This document shows positions 42,042-50,308 of a stretch of DNA of 64,000 nt, one piece after another (positions within the stretch are counted from its first letter, which is position 1; each line of letters begins with the position of its first letter). This stretch comes from Phosphitispora fastidiosa (GTDB lineage Bacteria; Bacillota; Thermincolia; Thermincolales; UBA2595). The position numbers and the translations under genes were made by a program. The notes under the pieces are model-generated. The model searched no databases, was not told the DNA's origin, and worked only from the letters and a program-made list of their open reading frames with translations. The stretch spans positions 1-64,000 of the forward strand of contig NZ_JAHHUL010000001.1 in assembly GCF_019008365.1 (NCBI RefSeq), written 5' to 3'.

Positions 42042-42662
42042 ATGCATCAAATAAACGTGTTTTCTGAGGCTGTCAGGCTTTTTGCAGCAGCAGATCCGTT
42101 TGAAATGGCTGCAAAAGCAGGGGCTGTATATAAAGAGTCGGAAAAAGTGATTCACCTTAAATATCTCGGTTATGATGTTACCATAGAGTATCCTTCCGGA
42201 AAGATGCGATGGGCCTACCGGGAAACACCTGTAATCAATGACCAGGTACTTATTTTACAGTACCTGCAGCAGTCCTGTGGGGTTCTGCCACGGGGAAAAT
42301 GGGTTTCCTTCATGCAACTTCCGGATGGACCGCACCATCATGCACCGTTTGTGGCAGAAGCCATCAAACCATTAGCTGACACATTTGGCCGGGGTGGCCA
42401 CAATCTCGATATGTTTAGAGCTGTGACCGCAAAGTTTTCAGCGCAATCAATTGACATGGCCGACTGCGGGGCAGTGATTCCGGTTTTTTCAAAACTGCCG
42501 CTGGCAGTCTGCATCTGGACCGGTGATGACGAATTTGAAGCCAATGCCAACATCCTATTTGACAGCACAGCCCCACTTCACCTGACTACAGCAGCATTAT
42601 GGGTAATGGGTGCTGAGGTTTCCAGAAAACTGAGGCATACTAATGGACAACAATATATTTAA
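42042..42662 (+). CDS. DUF3786 protein, copy 2
   Basis: 206 residues from the ATG at 42042, 8 nt after CTGGAGG. It shares the pattern of the copy at 28649: YLGYDVTIEYPSGKM, LILQYLQQSCGVLP, GKWVSFMQLPDG, WTGDDEFEANANILFDSTAP. Function unknown. Two distinct copies in 14 kb suggest an important role in this organism. Confidence 0.8.
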   Translation: MHQINVFSEAVRLFAAADPFEMAAKAGAVYKESEKVIHLKYLGYDVTIEYPSGKMRWAYRETPVINDQVLILQYLQQSCGVLPRGKWVSFMQLPDGPHHHAPFVAEAIKPLADTFGRGGHNLDMFRAVTAKFSAQSIDMADCGAVIPVFSKLPLAVCIWTGDDEFEANANILFDSTAPLHLTTAALWVMGAEVSRKLRHTNGQQYI

Positions 42663-42705
42663 ACCGGAGGGAACATATGAAAGTAACTGCTGAATATATA
42701 CCTTG

Positions 42706-43158
42706 TTACCTGAAAAGTTGAATAAACTTAATGAAAAGGGCAGCCAGTCCGGCTGCCATAAGAGGGCCGACGGGAATTCCCCGGAACATAACTATACCGA
42801 TAATTCCCCCGACAACGAGGCCTACCATAAGTTCAGGGTCCAATTTGAGCATGTTCAGACCCTGACCGTTCATATAGGTAGCTAACGCGCCACCCAGTAT
42901 CGCCGCAACTCCGGTGACACTTGTAAAGCTGCCGGCGATTTCCGCCGGAGATATTTTACCTGTAGCAAAAGGGACCAGTACCGAAATCATCAAAAACATT
43001 AACCCTAACTCGAGACCGCGCCTTTCGAGAAGAGGGAAAAGTGAATACAGCCGGGTCAGTTTAATTATCAGCAGAATACACGAAGCTGTGGCCAATACAC
43101 TGGACTTTCCCAGGATTCCTATTATTATCAGTGATAAAAGAATAGTCTCACCCCACAT
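42706..43158 (-). CDS. DUF441 (UPF0756) membrane protein
   Basis: About 150 residues from the ATG at 43158, 9 nt after GGGAGG; the upstream extension lacks such a site. Four to five membrane segments, with LGKSSVLATASCILLIIKLT, the ERRGLELGLMFLMISVLVPFATGKI family block and GGIIGIVMFRGIPVGPLMAAG. Function unknown. Confidence 0.85.
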   Translation of the reverse strand: MWGETILLSLIIIGILGKSSVLATASCILLIIKLTRLYSLFPLLERRGLELGLMFLMISVLVPFATGKISPAEIAGSFTSVTGVAAILGGALATYMNGQGLNMLKLDPELMVGLVVGGIIGIVMFRGIPVGPLMAAGLAALFIKFIQLFR

Positions 43159-43351
43159 GAGAAGGAACCTCCCTAAGTAACATAAAAAGTCCGGTAACTG
43201 TTTCCTTATACAATATGACACATTTTAAATTTATGCCATTAATTTAGTAATAGTACAGCTAAGGGCAGGTGCGGTAGCATTTAGGGATAATATGTAATTG
43301 CCAGGGGGTGAGCACACTGTTTCCAAAATTCTTAAAGCTGTTCTGCCGATT

Positions 43352-44104
43352 TTAGTATTCGGGTTCAATATGCAGCGCTATCGGCTGGGTTAATCGTATT
43401 GTATTATTCTTGAAAATCGGCACAACCCTGAATTTGTTTTCCTGCAGACAATATTCAATATCTTCTGTGCAGCCAAGGTTCTGGAGGTTAACTCCGCTCC
43501 TGGTTGTTGACAATATCTGTTTAAGGTTATTCCTGAAATACAGATACAGGTAATAAAAGGTTCGGGCCAATTCACCAAATCTGATATCAGGCATCTGCTT
43601 CTTAAGGATGGAAACATGATATCCTGCGGCCAGCACATCTTCGAGAGCTATGTTGCCCTGTGAGCCGGCACACACAATAATGATATCCTTCTGATATCCT
43701 AAGGCACGTGAACAAACAGCATTGACATTTAAAAAGCTGCCAATGAGGACATGCTTTGCGGGCTTACAGTGTCTGATGGCTTTAGTCCCGTTTGTAGTTG
43801 TCAGAATAATAGTCCTATTCTTTACCAGCGATTCCTGAAATTCCAGCGGTGAGTTGCCTGTCTCAAAATCCTTGCATTTGGACCCGCGTATTTCCCCGGC
43901 AATCAGGACATTTTCCGGATGGTTTTTTTCCAGAATGGTTTTTGCTTCCTGCGGGGTCAGGGCAGGGATAATTTCGGTACAACCATTAGCCAGTGCGGTA
44001 ACGATGGTGCTGCTGCACCTGAAGATATCTAAAACTATGACAGTTTTGCCATAGATTTTCTGAGCCCTTACTTCCTTCAGCGTGGGAATAATATCAACAT
44101 TCAT
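43352..44104 (-). CDS. comB: 2-phosphosulfolactate phosphatase
   Basis: 250 residues from the ATG at 44104. ComB motifs: VIVLDIFRCSSTIVTALANG, AGEIRGSKCKDFETGNSPLE, TTTNGTKAI and VCAGSQGNIALEDVLAAG. It hydrolyses 2-phospho-3-sulfolactate to sulfolactate. It follows comA by 5 nt. In methanogens the pathway leads to coenzyme M; in spore formers sulfolactate accumulates in spores, so a spore role is likely here. Confidence 0.92.
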   Translation of the reverse strand: MNVDIIPTLKEVRAQKIYGKTVIVLDIFRCSSTIVTALANGCTEIIPALTPQEAKTILEKNHPENVLIAGEIRGSKCKDFETGNSPLEFQESLVKNRTIILTTTNGTKAIRHCKPAKHVLIGSFLNVNAVCSRALGYQKDIIIVCAGSQGNIALEDVLAAGYHVSILKKQMPDIRFGELARTFYYLYLYFRNNLKQILSTTRSGVNLQNLGCTEDIEYCLQENKFRVVPIFKNNTIRLTQPIALHIEPEY

Positions 44105-44109
44105 AACGT

Positions 44110-44946
44110 TCACACCATGGCCAGGGGTATTTGTCTGCATAGGATGTCTTTTAAAGTATCACTCCGCAGACCAACCCGCAGGGCTTCAAGAGCCAGAACC
44201 TCCCCCGGAGGGATATTGCCGAGATTTACATTGGGTCCGAAGGTTCTGATAAGCTCTAATTGCTGATTTTTAAGCGGGGCCTCCCAGATAATCCCTGGAA
44301 TGTCTCTGAGATGACGAGCAAGATTTCTGAAAAATTCATCTCGAATCTCACCGTTTTTATCAAAGATGCCGATTCCTTTTCCTGACTCTCTGGCCTCCAG
44401 AATCACCTGATCAGCTCCTGCTCTCAGGTCACTGCTCACCTGGGACACAATTTCTTCAACCCCGGAACTTTCCACGGGCGATTTTTTACCAACCTCACTG
44501 AGTACGTGATATCCCATATCTTTTGCCTGCATTATTATGTTTGTTCTCTCATCAGGGGTTAAACTGATGGTTCCGTCGGAAACTTCAATGGCTGAGAACC
44601 CGAGCTCGCGGCATTTAACAAGGAAACCTGCAATTTGCTGCTGGATTGACGCGATTTCCAGAAATGTTCCCCCGGGGTAGACATGAATTCCCCATGATCT
44701 GATTAGGGAAACCTTATCTCTGAGTATTTGACCGGGATACAGGGCAGAAGTACCAAAAGCCAGTTTTATATAATCAATACACTCTCCCGCAACTGACAGC
44801 AATTCTGCAGTCTCAGATAACCCTAAGCCCTTGTCCATGACCATTGTTAAGCCTATTGCCCTGGGTTTTGATAACCTGGCTTTATCAGGGAATGCTATGG
44901 TCCCTTCCCATGGGTTCACCAAACCAAATCCGGCCACAGCTTTCAT
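44110..44946 (-). CDS. comA: Phosphosulfolactate synthase
   Basis: 278 residues of the ComA TIM-barrel family: TMVMDKGLGL, DYIKLAFGTSALYP, VYPGGTFLEIA, FSAIEVSDGTISLTPDER, LSEVGKKSP, VNLGNIPPGEVLALEALR. It adds sulfite to phosphoenolpyruvate to give phosphosulfolactate. First gene of the comAB operon. Confidence 0.94.
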   Translation of the reverse strand: MKAVAGFGLVNPWEGTIAFPDKARLSKPRAIGLTMVMDKGLGLSETAELLSVAGECIDYIKLAFGTSALYPGQILRDKVSLIRSWGIHVYPGGTFLEIASIQQQIAGFLVKCRELGFSAIEVSDGTISLTPDERTNIIMQAKDMGYHVLSEVGKKSPVESSGVEEIVSQVSSDLRAGADQVILEARESGKGIGIFDKNGEIRDEFFRNLARHLRDIPGIIWEAPLKNQQLELIRTFGPNVNLGNIPPGEVLALEALRVGLRSDTLKDILCRQIPLAMV

Positions 44947-45019
44947 CTCCTTCCTCTTTATGGATGGTAAATCTATTACAATTGTATTGTATTCACCGGG
45001 CTTTTTTAAGGTTACCTAA

Positions 45020-45069
45020 AAAATGATGTTATTGTTCACCTGTAATTACAGTGGCAATAACATCATTTT
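45020..45069 (-). terminator. Strong terminator after the MFS gene
   Basis: Two perfectly complementary 15-nt arms (45020-45034, 45055-45069) with an inner CTGTAATTACAG palindrome; on the minus strand the stem ends in a T-run. It separates the MFS gene from comAB. Confidence 0.85.
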
Positions 45070-45078
45070 ATCTATAAA

Positions 45079-46449
45079 TTATTTAGTTTTCTTGTCAGAT
45101 TGGCTTTCCTTTTCTGGCTTCGGATTATCCGGGCTTTTATTAAGCGGTTTTCTTGTTACCAGTTGTCCGATAGAGTTTCGGAAGGTTACGGTATCAAAGA
45201 GTGTCTGCCCGATTTTCCTTACCGCAGATGGGTGCTCCGCTTCAGAAGATTTCTGATTTTCCGGGGTTTTGACCGGGAGGGCTATTACACAAAGTATTCC
45301 AACAGCTAAGGCTGCACCTGCACCGGACCAGAACATCACATATCTGCCGAATCTGTCAAGGAGCCCGAAAAGCGGGGGGCCTGCAGCTACGCCAAAAAAT
45401 CTTATTCCTCCATAGAGAGATGTGATCATTCCCCGTTCATCTGTGGAGGCAGAACTGGTGATCAGGGTATTCAAACAGGGTAAAATCAGCCCTACACCGA
45501 TTCCGGTAACAGACATCACCGCAATGTTTAACCATGGGTTTTCAAAAAAAGGCAGTACACCCAGAGTGAGAGTAATAATGCCTAAACCGGTAATTATCAG
45601 TTTTTTCATAAGGGAGACCTTTTTTTTGATAAGACTTCCTGCAGCCAGGGATGTTGTACTCATTGCAAGTACCGGTCCTGCCAGGGCGAAGCCCTTTTTT
45701 ACCCCAAACAGTTTCAGAGATGCTTCCAGGTAGTCTGATAGGTAAAACAGCAAGCCAAACAGCAGCAGCAAGGCCAGAGACCCGGTAATAAATGCTGTAA
45801 TCAAAAAGGCGGCCTTGTTTTTAAACAACGTAAGTACTGACTTTAAATACTGGCGGATACTCTGTTGTTTATTGCCTGATGCAGGTTCTTTTACCAAAAA
45901 CCATACCGCAACCGCGATAGGAACGGTAAGGACGGGGAACAGGAAAAAAGTGGCGAACCAGGCAACTATTGCGATAAGTGAACCCAAAATAGGGCTGACG
46001 ACCTTCCCCAGACCATTGGAAGCCTCAATATATCCCAGAGCCTTACTCCTTTCCTTTGAGGTGAAGATGTCTCCCACCAAGGCCATGGCAACAGGAGCCG
46101 TTCCGGCAGCGCCAATACCCTGGACAATTCTGCCGGCGATAATCAGCCAATAACACCTTTCCATACAAAGTGCGGCAATGCCGGCGATCAGACCGCCAAT
46201 TCCATAAATCAGCAAAGACGGGGCGATGACTTTTTTTCTCCCCAGGCGATCTGATAAAAACCCGGCAAAGGGAATTGCCAAACCTGCCGGAATTGAAAAC
46301 ATAGAGATTACCAAACTCGTTTGAAACTGTGTAATCCCAAGCTGTTTCTGCATTTCAGGAAGCACCGGAATTAACATTGAATTTCCAAGTACCATGATAA
46401 AAGGCACTGCCCCTAGAGCCGCAAGGATTGGTATGGTTTTTGCCTTCAA
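45079..46449 (-). CDS. MFS transporter
   Basis: 456 residues with 12 membrane segments. MFS signature in the loop after helix 2 (GFLSDRLGRKKVI) and multidrug-type motif in helix 5 (ASNGLGKVVSPILGSLI). It resembles the DHA1 drug-efflux branch (YfmO/Bmr-like). An unusual 65-residue hydrophilic, Lys-rich C-terminal tail (from KTPENQKSSEAEH to QSDKKTK) is added. Substrate unknown. Confidence 0.85.
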   Translation of the reverse strand: MKAKTIPILAALGAVPFIMVLGNSMLIPVLPEMQKQLGITQFQTSLVISMFSIPAGLAIPFAGFLSDRLGRKKVIAPSLLIYGIGGLIAGIAALCMERCYWLIIAGRIVQGIGAAGTAPVAMALVGDIFTSKERSKALGYIEASNGLGKVVSPILGSLIAIVAWFATFFLFPVLTVPIAVAVWFLVKEPASGNKQQSIRQYLKSVLTLFKNKAAFLITAFITGSLALLLLFGLLFYLSDYLEASLKLFGVKKGFALAGPVLAMSTTSLAAGSLIKKKVSLMKKLIITGLGIITLTLGVLPFFENPWLNIAVMSVTGIGVGLILPCLNTLITSSASTDERGMITSLYGGIRFFGVAAGPPLFGLLDRFGRYVMFWSGAGAALAVGILCVIALPVKTPENQKSSEAEHPSAVRKIGQTLFDTVTFRNSIGQLVTRKPLNKSPDNPKPEKESQSDKKTK

Positions 46450-46599
46450 TTTCCACTTCTCCTTTCATCTGCAAGACTATTTTCCCAACAATCCAGTCTT
46501 CGTATTCCAAAAGAAAAAACCCGGGTTAGGAGACCAAATGTCTAATTAATATCAGCGCTGCATAAATAAAACATATATTCTTAATCTGCGGAGGGGAAA

Positions 46600-46878
46600 A
46601 TGTTTTTTGTAAAAGATAAAATTGTTTTCGGAATGGCCATGATGCGGATATTATCTTGTCTGATTGAACTCACGGCTGCACTGCTTTTTATTAAATTTGA
46701 CAGCATTCAGACTGCCCTTAAAATTAATGCAATCCTGGCATTAATCGGTCCTACTATAATGGCAGTGGTCATGGCAATTGGCCTGAGCGGCCTCAGTGGC
46801 AGGATTTCTCCTGTTAAATTCGGGATAATACTTGCCGGGGTAATCCTGATATTTTTTGGAGTTTCCAGAGAGCACTAA
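46600..46878 (+). CDS. YqhV-family (DUF2619) membrane protein
   Basis: 92 residues, three membrane segments. Family pattern: MAMMRILSCLIELTAALLFIKF, then ALKINAILALIGPTIM. YqhV lies next to spoIIIA genes in Bacillus; its function is unknown. CGGAGGGG precedes the ATG. Confidence 0.8.
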   Translation: MFFVKDKIVFGMAMMRILSCLIELTAALLFIKFDSIQTALKINAILALIGPTIMAVVMAIGLSGLSGRISPVKFGIILAGVILIFFGVSREH

Positions 46879-47031
46879 GTTTCAAACCCGTGAAGATATG
46901 AACAAAAAGTAAACAAACCTTTAACAGGCTGTAAAATGTACCTATGTCCGGATGGCGACGGTATTAAATGGGCAAAACCTTTCGTATTCATAATTAAGAA
47001 AATCCTATATCAAAGAAAACCCAATAAAAAT

Positions 47032-47165
47032 CTGCAGGGGCAAACCCGGTGAAAGCCGGGGACGCAAAGCTATGGGTCTAAGGCATTTTGCCACGACTGC
47101 CAGGCTGCCAGAGAACGTTTCAAATGCTGCCCTTCAGAGAAGAGATTTACAGTGAAGGGTTTTCT
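47032..47165 (+). ncRNA. Cyclic di-GMP-I (GEMM-I) riboswitch with terminator
   Basis: Aptamer at about 47032-47112 with GGGGCAAACCCGGTGAAAGC, GGGGACGCAAAGCTA, TGGGTCTAAGGCA and a P3 closing GCCAGGCTGCCAGA, an almost textbook GEMM-I. The terminator CCCTTCA (47130-47136) with TGAAGGG (47153-47159) and TTTTCTG follows. It controls the SLH-domain gene 62 nt further on. The rest of 46879-47031 holds no gene. Confidence 0.92.
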
Positions 47166-47227
47166 GTTGGGAAACTTGGAGAGGAGGGATAACAGGCAGC
47201 TCAATTGAGTTTGAACCAATAATTAAT

Positions 47228-48823
47228 TTGGGAGGGATATTAGTGAGAAAAAATAAAATAATAGCAGTTTTGATGATTAGCGTATTTATCCTGATGACTG
47301 CGACAACCGGCGCCGTTGCCAAAAAGAGTATTGTTGATTTTAAGGATATGGATCAGGCAAAATGGGCGCAAAAACATGTCTATAAAATGAAGGCGCAGAA
47401 TGTTATCATGGGTTATCCTGACGGTTCTTTCCAGCCTAACAAACCCGTCACCCATGCAGAAGCTGTTGTCTTAACCCTGAGGGCAGCCGGACTCGAAGAA
47501 GAAGTGGCAGATTTAGATTCAGCTTCAGTGGTGCTGCCTTACAAAGATGCTGATAAGATTCCTGAGTGGGCGAAAAAACATGTAGCCTATGCTTATGAAA
47601 ACGGTTTCCTGGAAGAATCAATTTCGGGCAATTTTCAGTCAAACAAGGCAGCCAGCAGAGAATGGGTTGTAAAACTTATTATAAATGCACTGGGCTTGGA
47701 GGAAGATGCCGCTGAGATGCAAAATGTGCTGCTGCCCTTCAAGGATGCTGCTGAAATTTCTGATACAGGCTTTATAGCCTCGGCAATGAAAAACAATATT
47801 ATCAACGGTTTCCCTGACAAAACATTCAAGCCCAATAAACCTGTTACCAGAGCTGAGTTAGCAGTTATGCTGGGATCCTCAACAGATGAACTTCCCATCC
47901 CGGGGCAGATAAAGACTTACATTGACGGTACTGTAGTTGAAGTCTCCACTGATGACACAACTGTAGAAGACTCTATTACTGAGACAATCTACTGCCAGGG
48001 CACCATTACCCTTGATATAGGCGACGAAGATGAAGACGAAGATGAAGACGAAGATGAAGACGAAGATGAAGACGAAGATGAAGATGAAGATGAAGACGAA
48101 GATGAGGATGAAGATGAAGACGAAGATGAGGATGAAGATGAGGATGAGGATGAGGATGAAGAATCCGGAACAGTTACATATCCTGTCTCTGAAGATGCGC
48201 TGATATATGTTTACAACCAGGAAGCCGAACTCAGTGATGTGGCAGTCGGTGTAACCGCCAAACTTGTAGTTGACAAAAACGGTGTTGCTGTTTACATCGA
48301 GGTGGCTCCGGTAACTGTAAAAGGCATTGTCTATGCTGTTGATGCAGATGATAATAAGATAGAGATTGTGGAAAAAACCTGGGGTCAGGAAAAGGAACGT
48401 AACAGAAACGCAAACAAGTTAATGGGCTCTCTGAAAAATACCAAAAAATCAGGTGAACAGCCCAAAGAACAGGAACAGGAAAAAAACATTACTGAAACAA
48501 TTGCCATTACGGCAGTTCCTGTTGAATACTCAGTCACAGATGATGCAGCTATTACCTTAAACGGTGATAATGCTGAGCTTGAGGATTTGGAGGCAGGGGA
48601 TATCGTTATCCTGACTCTGAATGATGACAATGAGGTAACAACCATAAAGGCCTATTCAATGCCAACCCAAACAATTGTTCAGGATGATGAAAATAATGAT
48701 GAAGACGAAAACGATGAAGATGATGAAGATGAAGACGACAATGATGATGATGACGATGACGTATCAGCCAATGTAAATATTCAGAATGATAATGGTAAAA
48801 AAGGCTACAAACAAAAAATGTAA
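47228..48823 (+). CDS. S-layer homology protein with long Asp-Glu repeat
   Basis: 531 residues, GTG start after GGGAGG. Signal peptide (IIAVLMISVFILMTATTGAVA). Three SLH modules at about 33-92, 95-160 and 165-225 (for example NVIMGYPDGSFQPNKPVTHAEAV) bind wall polymers. A run of alternating Asp and Glu follows at about residues 266-312, encoded by GAAGATGAAGAC-type units, then two beta-rich segments, and a second acidic tail (about 485-515). It is surface-attached and strongly negative, so it could bind cations or haem proteins. Controlled by the c-di-GMP riboswitch. Confidence 0.9.
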   Translation: MGGILVRKNKIIAVLMISVFILMTATTGAVAKKSIVDFKDMDQAKWAQKHVYKMKAQNVIMGYPDGSFQPNKPVTHAEAVVLTLRAAGLEEEVADLDSASVVLPYKDADKIPEWAKKHVAYAYENGFLEESISGNFQSNKAASREWVVKLIINALGLEEDAAEMQNVLLPFKDAAEISDTGFIASAMKNNIINGFPDKTFKPNKPVTRAELAVMLGSSTDELPIPGQIKTYIDGTVVEVSTDDTTVEDSITETIYCQGTITLDIGDEDEDEDEDEDEDEDEDEDEDEDEDEDEDEDEDEDEDEDEDEDEDEESGTVTYPVSEDALIYVYNQEAELSDVAVGVTAKLVVDKNGVAVYIEVAPVTVKGIVYAVDADDNKIEIVEKTWGQEKERNRNANKLMGSLKNTKKSGEQPKEQEQEKNITETIAITAVPVEYSVTDDAAITLNGDNAELEDLEAGDIVILTLNDDNEVTTIKAYSMPTQTIVQDDENNDEDENDEDDEDEDDNDDDDDDVSANVNIQNDNGKKGYKQKM

Positions 48824-48844
48824 TTCTTAAGGTAAGTTTCCGTT

Positions 48845-48872
48845 AAAAACCCCCGCTCAGGGGTTTTTTTTT
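48845..48872 (+). terminator. Rho-independent terminator of the SLH gene
   Basis: AAAAACCCC-CGCTCA-GGGGTTTTTTTT. Confidence 0.9.
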
Positions 48873-48914
48873 ATACTTCAGGAAGGTATATTCTTATTAT
48901 TTTGACCGGTATCA

Positions 48915-48975
48915 TTGACAAATAGTGCTTTGAAGTATATTATATGAGTAAGTACATATATCAATAGACACTCAT
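48915..48975 (+). promoter_or_regulatory. Promoter and inverted repeat upstream of arsR-like gene
   Basis: TTGACA (48915-48920), 17 bp, TATTAT (48938-48943). An ATGAGT/ACTCAT inverted repeat (48944-48949, 48970-48975) lies just behind, a likely autoregulatory site for the ArsR-type product. Confidence 0.65.
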
Positions 48976-49008
48976 GTTGATAAATCCTAGTAAAAGGCAG
49001 GTGATATA

Positions 49009-49356
49009 ATGGGTGTGGAGGCTATTGACAGGATTGCAAAATTCCTCAAGATATTAGCTGACGCTAACCGTTTAAGGATAATATCGGCAATCGGGAAAAC
49101 AGAGTGTTCGGTTTCCGGAATAATGAATGATACCGGACTACCCCAGACACTAGTGTCTTTTCACCTCAGGATATTGCGTGAAGCCGGACTTGTTGAAACT
49201 GAACGGAAGGGAGCTTTTATTTATTACCGGCTGAAAGATCACGGCCTGATAGATTTGCTTTCTGCCTGTGAGACCTATACCTCGGAAGGTGATAATAATT
49301 TTGACGGACCACAAATATTTTGCTCTTGTCCGTCATGGTTCTTTAAGAAAACTTAA
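49009..49356 (+). CDS. ArsR-family transcriptional regulator
   Basis: 115 residues with a winged helix: FLKILADANRLRIISAIGKT, then GLPQTLVSFHLRILREAGLVETERKGAFIYYRL. The tail carries CSCPSWFFKK; a Cys near the recognition helix (KTECSVSGI) could join in metal sensing, but the usual ELCVCDL box is altered. It starts an operon with the Met-rich 133-aa gene. Confidence 0.87.
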   Translation: MGVEAIDRIAKFLKILADANRLRIISAIGKTECSVSGIMNDTGLPQTLVSFHLRILREAGLVETERKGAFIYYRLKDHGLIDLLSACETYTSEGDNNFDGPQIFCSCPSWFFKKT

Positions 49357-49387
49357 AAAGATTATAAATTTGAAGGAGGGATTTAAT

Positions 49388-49789
49388 GTGATGATGGGCA
49401 TGATGGGTAAAATGGGTCCGATGGCTGGCGCTGGCTTTAATCCTTCAGAGATGTGCCGCCAGATGACTTCATCTGTAACCAAAGCAGCCGAAATGGGAAG
49501 TTATGCAACTCCCGAAGTGAGGGCTTTATTTGAAGACTGGGTTACCGAAGCAGAAAAGGATGTTCTGAATTTTATTAAAGCAAATAAACAGGCTGCTCCG
49601 TCTGCAATTGCGGATCAATTAAAGATTAGTGAGAACAGTGTCATATTTTTTATCAGCAGGCTGGCACAGCAGCAGAAAATCAGAATCACAGGCATAGAAA
49701 TTTGTGATCCGCCGCCTGAAAATGAAATTCAAAAGCAATCTCTAGGGACAGAGCCAGAGCAGAATAACCAGTCCGGCGGCGGAGGCTGA
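49388..49789 (+). CDS. Met-rich N-terminus, winged-helix-like protein
   Basis: 133 residues from a GTG at 49388 (GGAGGG 5-8 nt before). It starts with MMGMMGKMGPMAGAG, unusually rich in Met and Gly. Then comes a helical part and a winged-helix-like segment (QAAPSAIADQLKISENSVIFFISRLAQQQKIRI), and a polar Gly-rich tail. The family is not one I recognise. Coupling with the ArsR gene (32 nt apart) suggests metal or redox sensing. Confidence 0.6.
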   Translation: MMMGMMGKMGPMAGAGFNPSEMCRQMTSSVTKAAEMGSYATPEVRALFEDWVTEAEKDVLNFIKANKQAAPSAIADQLKISENSVIFFISRLAQQQKIRITGIEICDPPPENEIQKQSLGTEPEQNNQSGGGG

Positions 49790-49841
49790 GGCTAGAAATA
49801 ATCTGTTTTGGATAAACAGAATGAGCATCAAACTAAGTCAT

Positions 49842-50291
49842 CTAATTTAAAGTTTTTAATTTGTCTTCCAGCCATAGATGCATTAATTGAGCTTCCACCA
49901 TATTGGAACTGGCTATTTCGGCAATGAACTGGTTCCTTATTTCAGAATCATTCTCCAGTTTGGTGACAAAATCGTTATACCCCTGGTGGGATTTCTTTTC
50001 AATAAAACTGTAGGCTTTAATAACCTCACGATCACTGGCAGCATTTACGGTAATACCAAACAGTTGTCCGATGATATCGCCGCTTTCCACAATAATTGAT
50101 GGTTTTCCACCCATGTTTAAAATAACGGCTGTTACTTTATTTATGTGCTCTTTTTCAATTTCCATAAACCTTCTGAAGGTTCTGCGGGTATCCTTGTCAC
50201 GATGATTCAGGAAGTTTTCATACATACCCAGGTGGCCATGCTCCAGTGTCAGGATCTTATTTAATTCCCTGATAAGTTCTTTATCTTTCAT
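49842..50291 (-). CDS. Ferritin-like diiron protein
   Basis: 149 residues, four-helix bundle. Diiron-type ligands are visible: EHGHLGMYENFL, EIEKEHINKV, IEKKSHQGYNDF, and EAQLMHLWLEDKL (ExxH-like motifs). Rubrerythrin or bacterioferritin-like oxygen/iron protection is likely; no rubredoxin domain. Close to the FMN protein upstream (18 nt), so in one operon. Confidence 0.8.
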   Translation of the reverse strand: MKDKELIRELNKILTLEHGHLGMYENFLNHRDKDTRRTFRRFMEIEKEHINKVTAVILNMGGKPSIIVESGDIIGQLFGITVNAASDREVIKAYSFIEKKSHQGYNDFVTKLENDSEIRNQFIAEIASSNMVEAQLMHLWLEDKLKTLN

Positions 50292-50308
50292 ATTGCTGAA
50301 TCCTCCTT

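Noticed and set aside
43303-43355. 15-codon plus-strand frame after AGGGGGTG before comB's stop
   Set aside because: Too short to support, with no conservation evidence.
48023-48165. Possible minisatellite or intergenic repeat
   Set aside because: It is wholly within the SLH reading frame and keeps the frame.
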